Shown here: positions 14,075 to 22,094 of the stretch, piece after piece
Position numbering within the stretch: position 1 is the first letter of the stretch
How the letters are laid out: every line of letters begins with the position of its first letter
Notes under the pieces: generated by a model
The model's database searches: none
Seen by the model: only the letters and a program-made list of their open reading frames with translations
What the model was told of the DNA's origin: nothing
Position numbers and translations under genes: made by a program
NCBI GenBank assembly: GCA_902766445.1
Contig: CACXDP010000106.1
Coordinates: 1 to 38,028, forward strand
Direction of reading: 5' to 3'
DNA from: an uncultured Coriobacteriaceae bacterium
GTDB taxonomy: Bacteria; Actinomycetota; Coriobacteriia; Coriobacteriales; Atopobiaceae
Length of the DNA stretch: 38,028 nucleotides

Positions 14075-16558
14075 ATGAGGAATAACGAACGGATCGAAAC
14101 GAGGGGTGGGGGAGGAGTGCTCGCGCTGAGGGCCTTTGCCTCACTCGTACTGGTGGTTGCGATGGGATTCGCAACCTTTGGAGTTGGCTATGCCATCGAG
14201 GTTGTTGACGAGCCGGCCATCGTCGCGGAGGGCGATGACATCGTTGCGGTCGACCCGACAATTCCCGAAGAAGAGACGATTGACGAAACCGAAAACGAAG
14301 GCATCGTCTCCGAGGACGAAGGCAACGTTCCGAACGATTCCGCCACCAACGCAGAAGAGGTGGCCAAAAGGGTTACCTTCATCGAGCCTATGACGCTGAG
14401 TGCTCAGTCGGATGACGATGATGCTATCGCTCAGTACCCCGAGCTTGCGGCAAAGATTCTCAACAACTACGTCAAGCGCAGCAGCGAGCCCATCGACATT
14501 TCGTCCTATGACATTGATTTCTCTGGCGTCCAGAGCATAGTGAATGCACTCCTCAAGCAGCATCCCGAGCTGGTTGACATATCGACGGGCTTTTCGATAG
14601 CCGACAAACAGTTTGTCCCCGAGTACATGTTTACTGATAAGCCTATCACCGAAATATTGGCCATGCGCCATAAGATGGCGAGAGAAATCGCTCATGCAAT
14701 GTCGTGGATTCCCGAAAATGGGACTGACCTTCAGAAGGTTAAAGCCGCACACGATTGGCTCGTCGCCCACATTTACTACGACTATGAAACCCTTGATTTG
14801 CTGAATACGCTTGACGCAGAGTCAGTGACTAGGAAATCTACGGCCTATGGAAACGTCCTTACCAACATCGAACGCTACGCTTACTGCGCCTATGGTCCGT
14901 TGGCAAAGCATACTGGCGTGTGTGATGGCATAACATATGCATTTATGCTATTGATGGATCAGTGCGGCATCGAGTGTGAGCATGCCGTTAATCCTCCAGC
15001 CGCCCATGCTTGGAATCATGTGAAGATTGATGGCAACTGGTATAACGTGGATGTGACATGGGACTTGAATGACACGAAAGAGGGGGGTGGAACCGACTAT
15101 AATTACAAAATCAACTCAGAAATCAATAGCGTCTATTGGAAGTACTTTTTACCAGGATACATTAAATACGATTACTTCATGAAGAGCGATGACTTTATTG
15201 AATCGCTCGATCAGAGCAAAGGCAAAGTAGAGCATGTCAATTATGACCCGTATGGCAATTACAGCCATTGTACCAATACGTCGTACGACAGCATAACGCA
15301 CGATGATTGGGAGGTGACCGCACCTCTTCCCAATGCTAAGTATACGGATGACGACGGGGCCCACGAAAAGACCCAGGTCACGTCCTTCGGTCTCTCCGCA
15401 ACGACGCTTACCCTGGGTGTCGGCGAGACCGGTCAGCTTGCGGTACAAAACGTCGACCCGGCTACCATAAGCCCGCTTGCGTCTACGTGGACCTCGTCTG
15501 ACACGAGCGTTGCCTATGTCTGCGCCGACGGCACCGTCGTGGGGATTGGCGAGGGCACCGCAACCATCACCTGCACGATGGGCGACGAGGACCTGCCGTG
15601 TGAGGCCGATAGGTGGGGCAGGATTGTGCAAACCTGCGAGGTCACCGTGGGGAATGAGGCGGTCGTAACCGAGCCGAAGTTCACAAATGCACAGCTCCTC
15701 CTTGGAGAGCAGATCAAGATGCGGTACTGGCTCACGGTGCCCGAGAACTTTGATGGCACCGATGCGTCTGCAGTCTTCTCCATCGGGGGAAAGAAGATGC
15801 GTACAACGGAGCCCATCACCATCGCTGACGCCACATACGATTCGGCCAACAGCCGCTACGCCTTTGACTTCGAGCTAAGCTCGATCGAGATGGCTGAACC
15901 TGTCACCTGCACCTTCACCTATGGTGATGGCGAGACGGTAGGGTTGGTTTACTCCGTGAAGCAGTACGTGCAGGCTGCGCTCGACTCGGATCGTCTGAGT
16001 GAAGCCGAGAAAGCCTGCGTGAGGGCGGTTGCAAACTACGGCCACTACATGCAGCTCTACCTCGCAACGTCGAACGGCTGGGTTATAGGCACGGACTACG
16101 CGGAGATGGACCTTAGCTACGAAGACGTGGATGCGGACGGCGCGGACGACAAAGTGACAGCAACAATGGGCGTGCAAGCCTACATGCCTCGGAAATCGGG
16201 AGATGGTGTCTCGGACATCAAGGTCACGTGCTCTCTGGGTCTTAACTCGTACACGACCCTTGACCTGTTCTTTACCCCCGCTGCCGATGCCGAATTCGAC
16301 GCGACCGCAACGTTTAACGGTCAAGAATACACGGCTACAAAGGTCGGCAATAAGTACCGCTTCCGCATAGACCGCATCAAAGCTGCCCAACTCGGAGATA
16401 AGGCTACCGTGACGGGTACGGTCAATGGCAAGGAATTCGATGTGGAAGCTGGGCCCCTAAGCTATGCGTGCGCGGTGCTCAACGGTTCTTTCGGATATGA
16501 GGCCGACAACGCTATGGTCGCACTTTACCACTACTACAACACCGCTAAGCAACTCTAA
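14075..16558 (+). CDS. Secreted transglutaminase-like protein with Ig-like (Big2) domain
   Basis: 827 residues from ATG 14075 (AAAAGGGG upstream; a GTG at 14066 is in frame). A signal peptide (ALRAFASLVLVVAMGFATFG) leads into an acidic, disordered stretch of about 80 residues rich in Glu/Asp. A transglutaminase/cysteine-protease-like domain follows. Its catalytic triad is visible as Cys283 (TGVCDGI), His311 (AHAWNHV) and Asp326 (VDVTWD). Next comes a bacterial Ig-like domain (TTLTLGVGETGQL ... SSDTSVA ... GIGEGTATITC). The C-terminal 300 residues are a beta-rich module of the sort found after LRR or Big2 domains in Coriobacteria and Clostridia surface proteins. It is likely exported and may cross-link or cleave peptides at the cell surface. 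The 31-bp palindrome pair begins 9 nt after the stop. Confidence 0.85.
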   Translation: MRNNERIETRGGGGVLALRAFASLVLVVAMGFATFGVGYAIEVVDEPAIVAEGDDIVAVDPTIPEEETIDETENEGIVSEDEGNVPNDSATNAEEVAKRVTFIEPMTLSAQSDDDDAIAQYPELAAKILNNYVKRSSEPIDISSYDIDFSGVQSIVNALLKQHPELVDISTGFSIADKQFVPEYMFTDKPITEILAMRHKMAREIAHAMSWIPENGTDLQKVKAAHDWLVAHIYYDYETLDLLNTLDAESVTRKSTAYGNVLTNIERYAYCAYGPLAKHTGVCDGITYAFMLLMDQCGIECEHAVNPPAAHAWNHVKIDGNWYNVDVTWDLNDTKEGGGTDYNYKINSEINSVYWKYFLPGYIKYDYFMKSDDFIESLDQSKGKVEHVNYDPYGNYSHCTNTSYDSITHDDWEVTAPLPNAKYTDDDGAHEKTQVTSFGLSATTLTLGVGETGQLAVQNVDPATISPLASTWTSSDTSVAYVCADGTVVGIGEGTATITCTMGDEDLPCEADRWGRIVQTCEVTVGNEAVVTEPKFTNAQLLLGEQIKMRYWLTVPENFDGTDASAVFSIGGKKMRTTEPITIADATYDSANSRYAFDFELSSIEMAEPVTCTFTYGDGETVGLVYSVKQYVQAALDSDRLSEAEKACVRAVANYGHYMQLYLATSNGWVIGTDYAEMDLSYEDVDADGADDKVTATMGVQAYMPRKSGDGVSDIKVTCSLGLNSYTTLDLFFTPAADAEFDATATFNGQEYTATKVGNKYRFRIDRIKAAQLGDKATVTGTVNGKEFDVEAGPLSYACAVLNGSFGYEADNAMVALYHYYNTAKQL

Positions 16559-16566
16559 GCGTAAGG

Positions 16567-16632
16567 TGACCACGATCCCACAGCGGGATTGTGGTCATTT
16601 TTGACCACGATCCCGCTGTGGGATCGTGGTCA
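16567..16632. repeat. Palindrome repeat, copies 1 and 2, head-to-head pair
   Basis: Copy 1 (16567-16597) has loop ACAGC and one stem mismatch. Copy 2 (16602-16632) is perfect with loop GCTGT. Each is a 31-bp element with half TGACCACGATCCC, a 5-nt loop and the inverted half. TTTT separates them, so the pair is itself a 66-bp inverted repeat. It probably terminates transcription from either side and resembles REP/BIME-type arrangements. Confidence 0.85.
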
Positions 16633-16692
16633 CTTTTCCTTGGCGATTTGTTCTAGGGCCTGCGCGACCGAATCGTCCTCCGCACTCCCGGA
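16630..16692 (-). pseudogene. Fragment: 3' end of a Cof-type HAD hydrolase gene
   Basis: Read on the minus strand, this encodes SAEDDSVAQALEQIAKEK and a stop. That is the same ending as the intact HAD gene at 19142-19954, and the DNA there (19142 onward) matches with only three differences over the first 54 bp. The rest of the gene is missing and is replaced by the metallopeptidase gene ending at 16701. As in the intact gene, the stop codon TGA is the first three bases of an adjoining palindrome. Confidence 0.75.
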
Positions 16693-16700
16693 TGGTTGAT

Positions 16701-19088
16701 TTATGCCGACGCTAACACCGTGGCATCCTCTGCGCTTGAGTACTCTGCGACGGTGGCAGATTCTTGTGTTTCTTCCGCATCGCCTGTGGAGGCGGACTCC
16801 GAAACGGTGCTCGATTCCTCCGTCGGGGTTTCAGTCGAGTTCACAGCAGTTTCGGCTTCCCCCTTCGGGGTATTGGTTGGGTTCGTCTCGGCGACAGGCC
16901 TCTCGGCTGAGACGGTATCCGAATCAGTCGTTGCGAGAGGCTCCTTGGTTACGGCGGCAGTGGTAGGTTTTTCTTCTGTGGTGGAAGACGTCGGTTTCTC
17001 GGCTGTAGCAGTGGGCGTCTTCGCTGCTTGTGGAAGGGCATCGGAGTCGGACGTGAGTTTGGTAAGCTCTTCCATCAGTTCGATGAGGTCGTTCGGGTCC
17101 ATCGAGGTCTTTCCCGCGCCAATGACGGTTGTGTCGCTGCTGACGCTAGAGGGTACCATAGTATTGGAGTCGACGATCTGATAGAGCGGCGAGGAAGACC
17201 TCTGCGTCGGATCCAAGGGCGTCGAATAGTCTTTGTCGAAGCCAAACAAGATGGATCCGTTGGGTATCCTGCCGTCGGGTAGGGCTTTCTCGATGCTAGT
17301 CATGTAATTAATGAAGTCGACAACAAATTCTATGGACTGACGGTCGCCGGCATATCCCTCCTCGCCGTTCCGCACAGCCGTCTCGCCCAAGATGAACTTT
17401 GCAGCAAAATCGTCAGTGCTGCTATAGGCACTCGCGCCGTTGTCGTCAGTAGAGATGTTCCGGATGATCTTATCCAGCGCCTGTCCCTCGTGCATCCACC
17501 GAAGAATGCAGTCAAGACCAGTTCGGATCTTTTCTGCGGAGAAGGTTGCCTGACCGCTCTCGTCTACGGACTTTGCCGAGTCGCCCGCGTATGCTTTCTG
17601 GTATGCGAGGTCACTCAGGTAGAGCGTCGCAAGATATCCGGATACATAGCGCGCGTTCCATGGCTCAATATCGACCGCACCCTCAGGCGTCTGGATTTGG
17701 AGGCCCTCCGCAAAGCCGAGAGGAAAGAAAGCGTATTCCCCATCTGGGGTTTTTGCACTTATGAAATTCGTGATAAGCGTACTTGGGTCCAGGATGTCTA
17801 GCGGTTTCCCGTCCTTCATCCTGAGGAGGTTGAATTGGTCATGGCGGTAGTTGTAGTTGTTTTCCATGCACGAGGCGGTGCCCTCTATGAACCAGAGTGG
17901 GTAGCGAAGCATCTGGAATAGCTGCAGTTCTTCATCGGTGGCGGTTCCGTTGAACAATCTCAGTGCATCCCCTGGTTCAAGGGCGCCGATCATGCCGGTA
18001 CGATTGTAGTCACCCATGAACGCGTGAAACATCTCGTGTACGATCGTGTTTTGAAGCGACTCGAAGTCCACGCCGCTGTGAACAAGCGTGTATTTGCCGG
18101 TGATGGGGTCGATTACGGGATTCTTGTTGGCGTCCATGAGGACAAGGGATGACGTGTCGACACCAAACATGTAACAGTATTTTGGTTGCCCGTCGAGCTC
18201 TCGAATCGAAGCCTGAACGTAAGCAAGCGTTTCTGTTGCTGCCTGATGCTCTGTCACCCCGTCCATGTCGCCTTGCTTGTAGTAGATGTACATGCCTATG
18301 CTTGTGCCGAGTTCGCTGTTGACGGACGCCTCTGTGAATGCGGGGAACTTATGGAGCAGAAGCTCGATGGCCTGGGGCTGCAGGTAGTTGAGCACGAGGT
18401 CGATGAGCCACTCCAGGTCTTCATCGGAAAACGCGTCGCGCGCGGTTTGGGCACAGTAGATTTCCACCAAGGATCGTTCGGCGGGCTTGGTCTCGGCTTC
18501 GCCCGGAGGGAAGGGTGCATCTGCCTTTCCGGTCGCTGGGGGAGCCGTGACAGCAGGAGATGCTGTATCGATAGACGTTGGCTGCTCGGATTCGGCGTTT
18601 TGTGCAAAGAGGTCTCGAAGGGTTGCGGGCAGGATGTAGGTAATGCCGCGCTGGGCGTCGTATACGGAGATGATATCGTTGGTGCCAAAGAGTTCCGTGA
18701 GTGAGTCCGAGAGGGTGACCGTGAAATCGCCGCCATCAAGTGCGTATTCCTGCGGGACGAAGAAGGCCAACACGGGCAGGTATTCGTGCCCCTCTTCTGC
18801 CGTGGTCACGATGGAGCGATCATCGCTCACCCACAGGGTGGGGATATCCCATGTGACGCCTTCGGCGGTGGTAACGGTTGCGGTGTCGTCGAGCTTTGCT
18901 CCGGGCTGGGGCTTGTCAACGTTGTCGATGCGCACGTTGGTGACGGTCATCGCCTGATCAGTCGTGAGGGTATGGTTGTCCAGTCTCACCGAGCGCTGTT
19001 CGGCAATAGCTGTGGTGGGCAGCGCGGTGGGTAGCAACAGTGCAATGCTCAAAAACATCGATAGCAGCTGTTTCAGTCTTTGTGTCAC
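16701..19088 (-). CDS. Secreted HExxH zinc metallopeptidase
   Basis: 795 residues from GTG 19088, with AAAGGAG 7 nt upstream. A signal peptide (LLSMFLSIALLLPTALPTTAIAE) is followed by a beta-rich N-terminal part and a Pro/Thr-rich linker (about 165-205). The catalytic region has HEMFHAF (His351, Glu352, His355). Glu402 in WFIEGTAS, 47 residues later, would be the third zinc ligand, a gluzincin-like arrangement. The last 130 residues are a low-complexity Thr/Ser/Glu/Pro stretch, typical of a wall-spanning stalk, but no LPXTG or membrane anchor follows (the end is VLASA). It is likely exported and acts on extracellular or surface proteins. It lies between two copies of a HAD 3' tail, which suggests this gene is an insertion. 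I do not assign a named family. Confidence 0.8.
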   Translation of the reverse strand: MTQRLKQLLSMFLSIALLLPTALPTTAIAEQRSVRLDNHTLTTDQAMTVTNVRIDNVDKPQPGAKLDDTATVTTAEGVTWDIPTLWVSDDRSIVTTAEEGHEYLPVLAFFVPQEYALDGGDFTVTLSDSLTELFGTNDIISVYDAQRGITYILPATLRDLFAQNAESEQPTSIDTASPAVTAPPATGKADAPFPPGEAETKPAERSLVEIYCAQTARDAFSDEDLEWLIDLVLNYLQPQAIELLLHKFPAFTEASVNSELGTSIGMYIYYKQGDMDGVTEHQAATETLAYVQASIRELDGQPKYCYMFGVDTSSLVLMDANKNPVIDPITGKYTLVHSGVDFESLQNTIVHEMFHAFMGDYNRTGMIGALEPGDALRLFNGTATDEELQLFQMLRYPLWFIEGTASCMENNYNYRHDQFNLLRMKDGKPLDILDPSTLITNFISAKTPDGEYAFFPLGFAEGLQIQTPEGAVDIEPWNARYVSGYLATLYLSDLAYQKAYAGDSAKSVDESGQATFSAEKIRTGLDCILRWMHEGQALDKIIRNISTDDNGASAYSSTDDFAAKFILGETAVRNGEEGYAGDRQSIEFVVDFINYMTSIEKALPDGRIPNGSILFGFDKDYSTPLDPTQRSSSPLYQIVDSNTMVPSSVSSDTTVIGAGKTSMDPNDLIELMEELTKLTSDSDALPQAAKTPTATAEKPTSSTTEEKPTTAAVTKEPLATTDSDTVSAERPVAETNPTNTPKGEAETAVNSTETPTEESSTVSESASTGDAEETQESATVAEYSSAEDATVLASA

Positions 19089-19113
19089 GAGATTCTCCTT
19101 TACTGTCTACGGT

Positions 19114-19144
19114 TGACCACGATCCCACAGCGGGATCGTGGTCA
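19114..19144. repeat. Palindrome repeat, copy 3
   Basis: A perfect 31-bp palindrome with loop ACAGC, in the 53-bp gap between the HAD gene (ending at 19142) and the metallopeptidase start. The HAD stop codon is formed by the last three bases (minus-strand TGA). The loop is inverted relative to copy 2, which adjoins the duplicated HAD tail. Confidence 0.85.
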
Positions 19145-19954
19145 CTTTTCCTTGGCTATCTGCTCTAGGGCCTGCGCGACCGAATCGTCCTCCGCAGGCC
19201 CGATGTGCCACCGGGCTGCGGCCGAGGCGGCGGGAGTCGCACCTGCCACGACTACCGAGTGCTCGACGGACAAGAGAATCGCCACGTCGTTGTCGGCGTC
19301 GCCGAACATCATGGCTTCATCATGAGACAGGCCGAGCGCATCGAGGAGCATTGGCAGCGCGGTGCCCTTGTTGAGGCCTTTTGGCAGCACATCGCACCAC
19401 TGCGGCGCGGGCTGCGCATAGTCGAAGCAGGGGCAGACCTCGCGGGCACGCTTCAAAAAGTCGTCGAGTGTCTGCTGGTCGCGGTTGCATGCTATGGTGG
19501 CGCCTATGATTTGGGTGTCGGGGACCTTCGGTATCGCGACTCCGTTGAAGCCGAACGTTCCCTTCCACGGGGCAATCTCCTCTTCCGTGGCGCCGATGCA
19601 GTAGACGAGGTCGGCTGGCTCGACTTCAAGGGGATATACGTTCACAAAGGTCTGGGGATACTCGCGTGCCAGCTCTGCTAGACGGGACAAGGACTCGTTG
19701 CTAAGCAAGGTCAGTCGTGCTAGCTCGCCGTCGACCATGATCTTCTTCCCGTTGGACAGGATGCCCGTGGCAAACGGCCACGCCTGCCCGCGAAACTGAC
19801 CGAGCAGTTCCGGTACGTCACGCCCCGTCGCCAGGCCGAACCGCACGCCCGCGTCCTGCACGGCCTTGATGGCGGCAAGCGTGCGTTGGGTGACGGTCCC
19901 ATGCCCTAAGGGTATGAGCGTTCCGTCCACATCCGACAATACGAGCTTAATCAT
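19142..19954 (-). CDS. Cof-type HAD-superfamily hydrolase
   Basis: 270 residues from ATG 19954, with GAGGAG 7 nt upstream; the frame extends further upstream without a ribosome-binding site. Motif I SDVDGTLI (Asp8, Asp10), motif II LATGRD, motif III Lys in LPKGLNKGTAL, and motif IV GDADNDVAIL are all intact, with a Cof-type C2 cap between. Such enzymes dephosphorylate sugar phosphates, nucleotides or pyridoxal phosphate; the substrate cannot be told. The start motif MIKLVLSD is shared with the HAD gene at 31431-32285, indicating paralogues. It is probably transcribed ahead of the metallopeptidase gene, with palindrome copy 3 in between. Confidence 0.85.
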   Translation of the reverse strand: MIKLVLSDVDGTLIPLGHGTVTQRTLAAIKAVQDAGVRFGLATGRDVPELLGQFRGQAWPFATGILSNGKKIMVDGELARLTLLSNESLSRLAELAREYPQTFVNVYPLEVEPADLVYCIGATEEEIAPWKGTFGFNGVAIPKVPDTQIIGATIACNRDQQTLDDFLKRAREVCPCFDYAQPAPQWCDVLPKGLNKGTALPMLLDALGLSHDEAMMFGDADNDVAILLSVEHSVVVAGATPAASAAARWHIGPAEDDSVAQALEQIAKEK

Positions 19955-19980
19955 GGGGGTACTCCTCGGGTTTTCTCGAA

Positions 19981-20046
19981 TGACCACGATTCCACAGTGG
20001 GATTGTAACCAATTTTGACCACGATCCCGCTGTGGGATCGTGGTCA
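19981..20046. repeat. Palindrome repeat, copies 4 (degenerate) and 5, head-to-head pair
   Basis: Copy 4 (19981-20011) has several substitutions in the stem and right arm (ends GTAACCA). Copy 5 (20016-20046) is perfect with loop GCTGT. The pair has the same 4-nt spacing and opposite-loop order as copies 1/2, showing that the pair is a unit. It lies between the divergent HAD and YD-repeat genes. Confidence 0.8.
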
Positions 20047-20129
20047 GAGCCAGCCGTGCATTTGATTGCCGTGCGTCGCTTAGATGCTTTGACCGCACCT
20101 TCGTAGCTCTCAATGCCCAAGCCAGCTGC

Positions 20130-20138
20130 TGATATAAT
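20130..20138 (+). promoter_or_regulatory. Extended -10 promoter (TG-A-TATAAT)
   Basis: A consensus TATAAT at 20133-20138 with TG one base upstream, 49 nt before the start of the gene at 20188. This is the best promoter match in the window. No strong -35. Confidence 0.55.
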
Positions 20139-20187
20139 CCGATACTCTAGTAATGTCACTCGCACGGCTTGTTGGCAAGGAGCACAC

Positions 20188-21933
20188 ATGGGAAGCGTGA
20201 CCAGAAGACAGTTCATTTCCTCGTCTGCGCTTGCATTCGCGGGTTGTATTCTCTATCGAGATGGTGAGAGCACAGTGCGACCCGATATCTCGTCGCGAGT
20301 TTTCGAGGCTGACAGATCGAACGTCGCCTCCAATGACATACCGTCCCGCGCTATGAGTATAGATGAATTAGCTGATGCTTTCGATCTATCTGTTCCTCAA
20401 AGGATGATCTCTGACGAGGAGCGTCTGGCGCTGAACTACCTATTGGAGTCTTTTCCAACTTTTTGGCAAGCACCAACCTCGGATGAGCTCCTATTGGATA
20501 TCGTTGGTGCCGCGAAAACGTCTTACGGAACTTATATCGACGCACTTATTCACCCATGGCGTAATATCCCTTCAGGTTTGGTTTCCCAAAAGTGGTTAAG
20601 CGATGGACCGTACCATTTACCCGCGCAATTTGGATACGACTACAGGCTATATTCCTTGCCCGAGGTGGGGGACTACCGATGCCGTCGTGAATACTCTCGT
20701 GAGTACGCCGTCAGTCTGAAGAAAGATGTCGAAGAGGAGGTCTTGTACAAAACGTGCGACTATCAATACGGAGATGATGGTCGACTTACGTGCTATGACA
20801 TGCATCCCGATCCCATGAGTATCCCCAACCCCGTGGAAAACTGGCATTGCACGTATGATGAGCGAGGTTTTCGCACCGAAGTGGTTGAGGCGTTAGGTTA
20901 TCGAATCAGTGGAGGTGGTGACAGAATCTACTATGATGTGAGCCGCACCAAAATGGAGTACGACGACGAAGGTCACGTAACAAGGATGCTGGAAGAGTCT
21001 ATGCAGGATAGCCCTTCACCCTACAGTCTGGACGAACCTGATGCTAATAGGACGATCGATTGCAGTTGGATATATTCACCGGAGGGCTACATTTTGGCTG
21101 CAAGCGAATGGAAATCATACTCTCGGAATGAAGAGGACATGATTTACTGGCGTGTGTTCGACAAGAAGGGAAGGCCTGTTCGTCTCGAAAAGCACAAAGG
21201 TAGCAAGGTCATGGACGGGTACGTAGGGATTGACTTCGATGACTACAATCGACCAATCGCGTGGCGAGGGTACGATGGAGAGAATCTGACTGCGCGTGAG
21301 CTTGAATACGACAATAAAGGTCGAATAACTCGCTCATTCGTTGAAGAAACAGGAGAAACTAAGGTCATTACCTACGTTGAAGACTACCACTTGACGATTG
21401 AAGAACGGGTAGTTGGCAACAAAACGATTGGTGTATGTGTAATCCAATATGATTCTGCTGGTCGGTTCGCGTACATGCACACGGATTACCGTGATTATGC
21501 GAGCCAGATCGTGTTGCGGGACGCCCAGGGTCATCCACTTTGTGTCGAGTCGTGGGCTTCGGAAGATGGCAGCTACAAGCTCGTAGAGCGCATCACATAC
21601 ACCTATGATGCTAAAAGCGGTCTGCTTTCTAAGGCCGCCAAAGCATCAACCCGACCCAAAGCGACCGTAACGGAGGGTATGCAGTCGAACCTTGGGCTTG
21701 GCCAGATTGATTACTACAAGATTGGGTATGCCTACGAATACTTCAATGCTAGCACGGGAGAGATCGGTGCGTCTGCCCACGTGGAAGACGGGGTCAATCT
21801 CTCTTTGGACGAGGATGAACTCCTCTGTCCCGCTCCAGATACGTGGCCGACGCAAGGTGTATTTGAAAAATGGAATCCGAAAGACCTGCCCTTTGAGGAG
21901 TCGCTTGCATTTGCCGATTCGCTTTCACAGTAG
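20188..21933 (+). CDS. Exported YD-repeat-like protein with Tat/lipoprotein signal
   Basis: 581 residues from ATG 20188, with AAGGAG 6 nt upstream. The N-terminus VTRRQFISSSALAFAGC combines a twin-arginine motif and a lipobox Cys. It is therefore likely exported folded and lipid-anchored. From about residue 180 on there are repeated YD-type units: YGDDGRLTCYD, YDERGFRTE, YDDEGHVTRM, YDNKGRITRS and YDSAGRFAY. These resemble RHS/YD beta-strand repeats but are short and without the RHS core or toxin tip. Function is unknown; sugar binding or surface display is possible. Its neighbour at 22095-23927 has similar repeats, so the two are probably related paralogues. Codon use is more AT-rich than the flanking genes. 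Confidence 0.75.
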   Translation: MGSVTRRQFISSSALAFAGCILYRDGESTVRPDISSRVFEADRSNVASNDIPSRAMSIDELADAFDLSVPQRMISDEERLALNYLLESFPTFWQAPTSDELLLDIVGAAKTSYGTYIDALIHPWRNIPSGLVSQKWLSDGPYHLPAQFGYDYRLYSLPEVGDYRCRREYSREYAVSLKKDVEEEVLYKTCDYQYGDDGRLTCYDMHPDPMSIPNPVENWHCTYDERGFRTEVVEALGYRISGGGDRIYYDVSRTKMEYDDEGHVTRMLEESMQDSPSPYSLDEPDANRTIDCSWIYSPEGYILAASEWKSYSRNEEDMIYWRVFDKKGRPVRLEKHKGSKVMDGYVGIDFDDYNRPIAWRGYDGENLTARELEYDNKGRITRSFVEETGETKVITYVEDYHLTIEERVVGNKTIGVCVIQYDSAGRFAYMHTDYRDYASQIVLRDAQGHPLCVESWASEDGSYKLVERITYTYDAKSGLLSKAAKASTRPKATVTEGMQSNLGLGQIDYYKIGYAYEYFNASTGEIGASAHVEDGVNLSLDEDELLCPAPDTWPTQGVFEKWNPKDLPFEESLAFADSLSQ

Positions 21934-21953
21934 TTCGGGACACTCGATAGTTT

Positions 21954-21984
21954 TGACCACGATCCCGCTGTGGGATCGTGGTCA
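21954..21984. repeat. Palindrome repeat, copy 6
   Basis: A perfect 31-bp palindrome, loop GCTGT, 20 bp after the stop at 21933 and preceded by TTT. It probably terminates the upstream gene. Confidence 0.85.
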
Positions 21985-22094
21985 GCCTTCGGAGCTTTCT
22001 GTTTCGCTTATTGCGCAATTCATGGTCTCTACCTGTGGTATCAAGATAGTGGTTTCTTCGACCGTCAATGCAAGTCAACCATAGGGAGGTAGCG

